Positions 60,000 to 64,000 of a stretch of DNA of 64,000 nucleotides are shown here, in pieces. A program made the translations under genes and the position numbers. The DNA lies in NCBI GenBank assembly GCA_014360645.1, contig JACIXD010000001.1, forward strand, positions 124,001 through 188,000, given 5' to 3'. The notes under the pieces were generated by a model. It made no database searches and was not told the origin of the DNA. It was given only the letters and a program-made list of their open reading frames with translations. The stretch is from Actinomycetota bacterium (GTDB taxonomy: Bacteria; Actinomycetota; Geothermincolia; Geothermincolales; RBG-13-55-18). Each line of letters begins with the position of its first letter. The first letter of the stretch is position 1.

Positions 60000-61115
60000 A
60001 TGAGCGAGAAAGAGGATATGACCGGAGGGACGGCGCGGAGAGCGGCGGATAATCTCTCCCTGGACCTGGAGACGGTCGATGTCGGGGAGATCATGCGCGC
60101 CATCGAGGAGCGGGTGGAGAGGCGCCGTGCCGACGGCGTGTACCGTGACCTGCCCCTGCTGGAGTTGGAGGACATGCGCACGGGGGGAGGGGAGGACGAG
60201 ATCAGCCTCGACCCCCTGCACGAGCTCATCTTCCTGGTGCAGCTGGCGAGGCAGTACGCCGAGGTCACCAGCCATTATCCCATAGGGTCGCGCCGTTCCG
60301 TGGTGGGCCCGCTCATCGCGCTAGCCAAGAAGGCCATGCGCCGTTTCATGACCCCCTACATGGACGCCCTCTTCGCCAAGCAGCGCGAGTTCAACGCCCA
60401 GTGTCTGCGCTCCATGGAGGTCTTCCTGGAGATGATCAAGCGCGAGCGCGAGCGCTCCTACCACGGGGGCTTGGACCGCTACACCGCCTGGGTAGAGCTG
60501 GGTTTCGCGGAGGACGACGAGGATCTGCTGCGGGAGGCGGCGCGACGTTTTCCCGAGGGAGAGCCCGTGGTGCACCTCGCGAGCGGCACGGGGAGCTTTT
60601 TGGCCGCGGCCCGCTCCGAGGGCCGGGAGGCGGTGGGGGTGGAGGAAGACGAGCGGCTGGTCTGGCTGTCGCAGGAGCAGGACCTCAGGGTGATCTCCGC
60701 CCGCCCCGCGGACTTCCTCGACTCCCGGCCTCCGGAGTCGCTGCGGGCGGTTTTCCTGCGGGAGCTGGGGGAAAGAGACGACGCGCGCGAGCTGGTATGG
60801 ATGGTCAACGCCCTCGCCGACCGCGTGGAGAGGGAGGGCAGGGTGGTGGTGCTCAACCACCATCCCCGCTCCGTGCTGGGGGTGGAGGAGGCCTTCCGGG
60901 ACCCCACCCTGCTGCGGCTGGTGCACCCGGAGACCATGCGGGGCCTCTTCCTCCACGCCGGATTCCGCGAGGTGGAGGTGGCGGAGGCGGGCGAGTACAC
61001 GCGGCAGGAGATGGCGGAATGGGGCAAAAGGCTTGGCGGAGCCTTCCCGGAGGGCGAGGCCATGGCGGAGATGCTCTTCGGCCCGCGGCGCTATCTCCTG
61101 GAGGCGAGGAGGTAG
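60000..61115 (+). CDS. Methyltransferase-like protein with helical N-terminal region
   Basis: 371 residues. N-terminal ~170 residues are helical, with SHYPIGSRRSVVGPLIALAK and FAKQREFNAQCLRSMEVF; from about 195 a degenerate class I SAM-binding fold: PVVHLASGTGSFLAAARSEG, AVGVEEDERLVWLSQEQDL, then LRAVFLRELGERDDARELV and a late GLFLHAGFREVEV strand. Such proteins often cap or regulate polysaccharide length in Wzm/Wzt systems (inference). The SAM loop ASGTGSF is shorter in glycines than usual, so activity is uncertain. The FNxxxxxxM helix resembles part of the protein at 63504. Confidence 0.7.
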   Translation: MSEKEDMTGGTARRAADNLSLDLETVDVGEIMRAIEERVERRRADGVYRDLPLLELEDMRTGGGEDEISLDPLHELIFLVQLARQYAEVTSHYPIGSRRSVVGPLIALAKKAMRRFMTPYMDALFAKQREFNAQCLRSMEVFLEMIKRERERSYHGGLDRYTAWVELGFAEDDEDLLREAARRFPEGEPVVHLASGTGSFLAAARSEGREAVGVEEDERLVWLSQEQDLRVISARPADFLDSRPPESLRAVFLRELGERDDARELVWMVNALADRVEREGRVVVLNHHPRSVLGVEEAFRDPTLLRLVHPETMRGLFLHAGFREVEVAEAGEYTRQEMAEWGKRLGGAFPEGEAMAEMLFGPRRYLLEARR

Positions 61116-61119
61116 GGCC

Positions 61120-62307
61120 TTGGGCGCGGAGAAGGTGGCCTTCGTCCCCGTGCGCTACGGTCCCCGGGTGGTGGGGGGCGCGGAGGCCCTCACCCGCGCC
61201 CTGGTGGAGGAGCTGGATTCCAGGGGGTGGCCGGTGGAGGTCATCACCACCTGCGCCCTGGACCCCTACAGCTGGACCAACCACTTCCCGCCGGGGACGG
61301 AGACGGTGCATGGCATCACCGTGCGCCGCTTCCCCACCGAGAGCCGCAAGTACACGCGCAAGGTGTTCCGCACCGAGACGCGCATGCTGCAGGGGAAGAG
61401 GGTCTCGCGGCGCCGGCAGGAGTTCTGGATACGCAGCGTGGTCACCAGCGAGGCCATGTGCCGCTGGCTGGGGGAGCACCGCGACGAGTACCGCGCCTTC
61501 GTCTTCGCCCCCTACCTCTTCGGCACCACCTACCTGGGGGTACTGGAGGTGCCGGAGAAGTCCTACATCATCCCCTGCCTGCACGACGAGCCCTATGCCT
61601 ACCAGTACATCTACCGCAAGCTCATGCGCTCCGCGCGGGGGCTGATGTTCAACAGCGTGCCGGAGATGGAGCTGGCGCGCCGCATCTTCGGCGAGGACCT
61701 GCCGGGCCGGGTGGTGGGGATGGGGTTCAGCCCCTATGGCGCGGACGGGGAGCGCTTCCGCTACAAGTACTCCATCGAGGGCGACTTCATCCTCTACACC
61801 GGAAGGAGGGAGATCGCCAAGAACACCCCCCTGCTGCTGCGCTATTTCTGCAACTTCCTGGAGAACACGGGCCGGGAGGTGAGCCTGGCGCTCACGGGAG
61901 CGGGGCAGGTGGAGATCCCCTTCTCCTTCCGCAACCGGGTCATCGACGTGGGGTTCGTGGACCAGCGGGACCTGCGGGACGCCTACGCCGCCGCCACCCT
62001 CATCTGCCATCCCTCCACCAAGGAAAGTTTTTCCATCATGATCCTGGAGGCCTGGCTGGCCGGACTTCCCTGCCTGGTGCACGGGGACTGCGCGGTCACC
62101 CGTCACCACGTGGAGAGCAGCGGGGGAGGGCTGTGGTTCACCGACTACCCCACCTTCCACGAGGCGTTGGAGTTCCTCCTCGACCACCCGGCGGCACGGG
62201 CGAGGATGGGGGAGAGGGGGCGGGACTACGTGCTCGCCAACTATTCCTGGGACGAGGTGGTGCGCAACTTCGAGACCGTCCTGGAGGAAGGGGAGGCGAG
62301 GGGTTGA
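61120..62307 (+). CDS. GT4 family glycosyltransferase
   Basis: 395 residues from TTG 61120, 4 bp after the previous stop, with GGAGG 7 nt upstream. Visible: VRYGPRVVGGAEALTRALVE at the N-terminus, CLHDEPYAYQYIYRKLM, FILYTGRREIAKNTPLLLRY and the donor region TKESFSIMILEAWLAGLPCLV. Coupled to the methyltransferase-like gene in the export cluster; probably builds the exported chain. Sugar specificity unknown. Confidence 0.87.
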   Translation: MGAEKVAFVPVRYGPRVVGGAEALTRALVEELDSRGWPVEVITTCALDPYSWTNHFPPGTETVHGITVRRFPTESRKYTRKVFRTETRMLQGKRVSRRRQEFWIRSVVTSEAMCRWLGEHRDEYRAFVFAPYLFGTTYLGVLEVPEKSYIIPCLHDEPYAYQYIYRKLMRSARGLMFNSVPEMELARRIFGEDLPGRVVGMGFSPYGADGERFRYKYSIEGDFILYTGRREIAKNTPLLLRYFCNFLENTGREVSLALTGAGQVEIPFSFRNRVIDVGFVDQRDLRDAYAAATLICHPSTKESFSIMILEAWLAGLPCLVHGDCAVTRHHVESSGGGLWFTDYPTFHEALEFLLDHPAARARMGERGRDYVLANYSWDEVVRNFETVLEEGEARG

Positions 62308-62344
62308 GGGCGCGGCGCGCGGTCCCGGAGCGAGGAGGGGAACG

Positions 62345-63427
62345 GTGAGGGTGCACCAGATAGTGCCGCGCCTGGACGCGGGGGACGCCGTCTCCGACGA
62401 GGCGCTGGCCATCCACAGGCTGGTGACGGCATGGGGGTTCGAATCGCGCATCTACGCCAACGGTATGGACGAGTTCGGCAAGCGCCATGCCTCCTACGAC
62501 CACGCCTACCAGGAGTTCATGCGCGAGAAGGACGACCTCCTCATCTACCACTACTCCATCTACTGCGGAAACTACCGCTATTACCTGGAGAGCGAGTCCC
62601 GGAAGGTGCTCATCTACCACAACATCACCCCCCCGGAGTTCTTCGAGCGCTTCTATCCCGAGGCGGCGAACCTCTGCCGGCTGGGAAGGGAGCTGCTGCC
62701 CCGCCTGGCGGTATGCGAACTCGCCCTGGGGGATTCGGATTTCAACCGGCGGGAGCTGGTGGCGGTGGGGTTCCCGGAGGAGAGGACGGGGGTGCTGCCC
62801 ATAAACCCTCCCCTGCACAAACTGGACGGGGTGGAGGAGGACGCCGGGCTGGGACGCTCACTGTCCGACGGCAGGACCAACCTCCTCTTCGTGGGGAGGG
62901 TGGTGCCCAACAAGCGCGTGGAGGACATCGTCAAGCTCTTCTATTGCTATCACCGGGGGGTGAACGCACATTCCCGCCTGGTGGTGGCGGGGTCCATCCT
63001 CAGCACCTACCACTCCGCCCTCCTCTCCCTGGCGCGGCGCATGGGCATCGCCGACCGCGTGTTCTTCCTGGGCAAGGTGAGCGACGGGGCCCTCAAGGCC
63101 TGCTACCGCCGCTCCCATTACTATGTCTCCATGAGCGAGCACGAGGGCTTCTGCGTGCCCCTGCTGGAGGCCTTCCACTTCCGGCTTCCGGTGCTGGCCT
63201 ACGCCGCGGGAGCGGTGCCGGAGACCATGGGCGGGGCGGGCATCCTGGTGCACGACAAGGACTACCCCCTGCTGGCCGAGCTCCTGGACCGCCTGGGAAG
63301 GGACGAGGTGATGCGGGGCCGGGTGCTGGCGGCCCAGGAGGCGAGGCTGGAGGAGTTCGGGGAGGACCGCTTCGCGCGGTCGCTGCGCGAGGCCCTGGAG
63401 AGGTTGGAGGTCCGCGCACCGGCGTAA
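62345..63427 (+). CDS. GT4 family glycosyltransferase
   Basis: 360 residues from GTG 62345 with GGAGGGG upstream. Visible: HQIVPRLDAGDAVSDEALAI, LLIYHYSIYCGNYRYYLES, YHNITPPEFFE, LLFVGRVVPNKRVEDIVKLF and SEHEGFCVPLLEAFHFRLPVLA with AAGAVPETMGGAG, as in GT4 enzymes of O-antigen and capsule clusters. 37 bp after the previous gene, so the same operon. Confidence 0.88.
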   Translation: MRVHQIVPRLDAGDAVSDEALAIHRLVTAWGFESRIYANGMDEFGKRHASYDHAYQEFMREKDDLLIYHYSIYCGNYRYYLESESRKVLIYHNITPPEFFERFYPEAANLCRLGRELLPRLAVCELALGDSDFNRRELVAVGFPEERTGVLPINPPLHKLDGVEEDAGLGRSLSDGRTNLLFVGRVVPNKRVEDIVKLFYCYHRGVNAHSRLVVAGSILSTYHSALLSLARRMGIADRVFFLGKVSDGALKACYRRSHYYVSMSEHEGFCVPLLEAFHFRLPVLAYAAGAVPETMGGAGILVHDKDYPLLAELLDRLGRDEVMRGRVLAAQEARLEEFGEDRFARSLREALERLEVRAPA

Positions 63428-63503
63428 CGGCATAATGCGGCATACGGGAAAAGCCGTGGTCGATGCGGCGAGGGCGAGGGCCTGACCCCGCGAGGAGGGG
63501 AAG

Positions 63504-64000
63504 ATGATAGAGGTCAACGGCAAGGAGCTGGACGAGCACGGGCTGCGGGCGCGCGCGGAGGCGAGGCGCCGGGCGGGCCTTTACGACCGGCGCCTGCTGG
63601 CCATGCTGGAGAGGGACATCGTGGAGGAGATCGAGGAGCACGCCTTTTCCATGATCCAGGTGGTCTTCGACCTGCAGCGGGCGCTGGAGGACCGGGGCGC
63701 CAGGCTGGAGCCGCCGGCCGACCTCGGCGCCGGCGAGCGGGGCAGAGGAAGAGCGGCCTCCTTCGCGCGCCGGCTGCAGACGCGCTTCATCCGCACCGTG
63801 AACGAGGGCTACGTGCAGCAGCAGGAGAAGTTCAACACCTTCTTCACCAAGGCTGTGGACATCTCCTACCGCCAGCTCTGCGGCGCCGGGAGCGGCCTGG
63901 AGATGGGGGAGGCGGCGGAGCGCCGGGAGACCTGGATCTCGCGCCGTCCGGAGTGGGGAGAGGAGGTGTGGCGGGAGGTCCTGGAGGCGGAAAGCGGCAG
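63504..64000 (+). CDS. Helical protein of the polysaccharide cluster (3' partial)
   Basis: 165 codons are visible from ATG 63504 (GAGGAGGGG upstream), open to the window edge. Helical and charged: RRAGLYDRRLLAMLERDIVE, HAFSMIQVVFDLQRALEDRG, then TRFIRTVNEGYVQQQEKFNT and FFTKAVDISYRQLC. The QxxFN helix recalls the N-terminal region of the 60000-61115 protein (FAKQREFN), so the missing C-terminus may hold a methyltransferase or glycosyl domain. Function not assignable from this part. Confidence 0.75.
   Translation, partial: MIEVNGKELDEHGLRARAEARRRAGLYDRRLLAMLERDIVEEIEEHAFSMIQVVFDLQRALEDRGARLEPPADLGAGERGRGRAASFARRLQTRFIRTVNEGYVQQQEKFNTFFTKAVDISYRQLCGAGSGLEMGEAAERRETWISRRPEWGEEVWREVLEAESG

Overview
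The window is GC-rich (roughly two thirds G+C by eye) with dense bacterial genes, many GTG and TTG starts, GGAGG-type ribosome binding sites and some starts that look leaderless. The mix (NarL and PocR/MEDS signalling, actinobacterial-style SpoIID/LytB and L,D-transpeptidase surface proteins, GT20 and TreT trehalose genes, AbrB and SpoVG) fits a deep-branching, probably anaerobic member of the Actinomycetota or a neighbour of the Bacillota. This is inference; no rRNA is present to settle it.

Layout. 1-7.1 kb: a 2-hydroxyacyl-CoA dehydratase / benzoyl-CoA reductase-like set, with one ~370-residue subunit, two paralogous ~467-residue subunits and two different ATPase activases carrying the Fe-S cysteines. 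7.1-8.3 kb: a lower-GC REP-associated tyrosine transposase (RAYT) element bounded by a 27-bp inverted repeat; six more full or near-full copies of that repeat lie elsewhere in the window, two of them bounding a 206-bp non-autonomous element. 8.3-13.6 kb: two PocR-type sensor kinases and a NarL-type regulator. 13.6-33 kb: nucleotide-sugar and glycosyl enzymes, nadE, trehalose genes (otsA, treT, otsB), a GAF pseudogene, a nitroreductase, a nitronate monooxygenase-like protein, an orphan ABC ATPase, an epimerase/PHP-phosphatase pair and a repeat-bearing L,D-transpeptidase.

33.4-55 kb: a housekeeping block (rsmI, tatD-metG, abrB-like, rsmA, ispE, spoVG, tRNA-Gln, glmU-prs, rplY-pth, mfd, mazG) whose order follows the origin-proximal block of Bacillus subtilis although several genes are flipped. 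It is interrupted by two decayed genes, a lipoprotein pair and a HEPN/MNT pair. 55-57.5 kb: a SpoIID/LytB protein sharing a ~105-residue surface repeat with the L,D-transpeptidase. 57.7-64 kb: an ABC-dependent polysaccharide export cluster (wzm, wzt, a methyltransferase-like protein, two GT4 glycosyltransferases and a protein cut by the window edge).

How the parts work together: the left end could carry out ATP-driven low-potential reduction or dehydration of an acyl-CoA, possibly under the adjacent sensor kinases. The right half serves translation, envelope precursor supply and surface polysaccharide. The repeat family has left visible marks: it supplies stop codons, probably truncates tatD and a GAF gene, and lies immediately upstream of two promoter -10 boxes.
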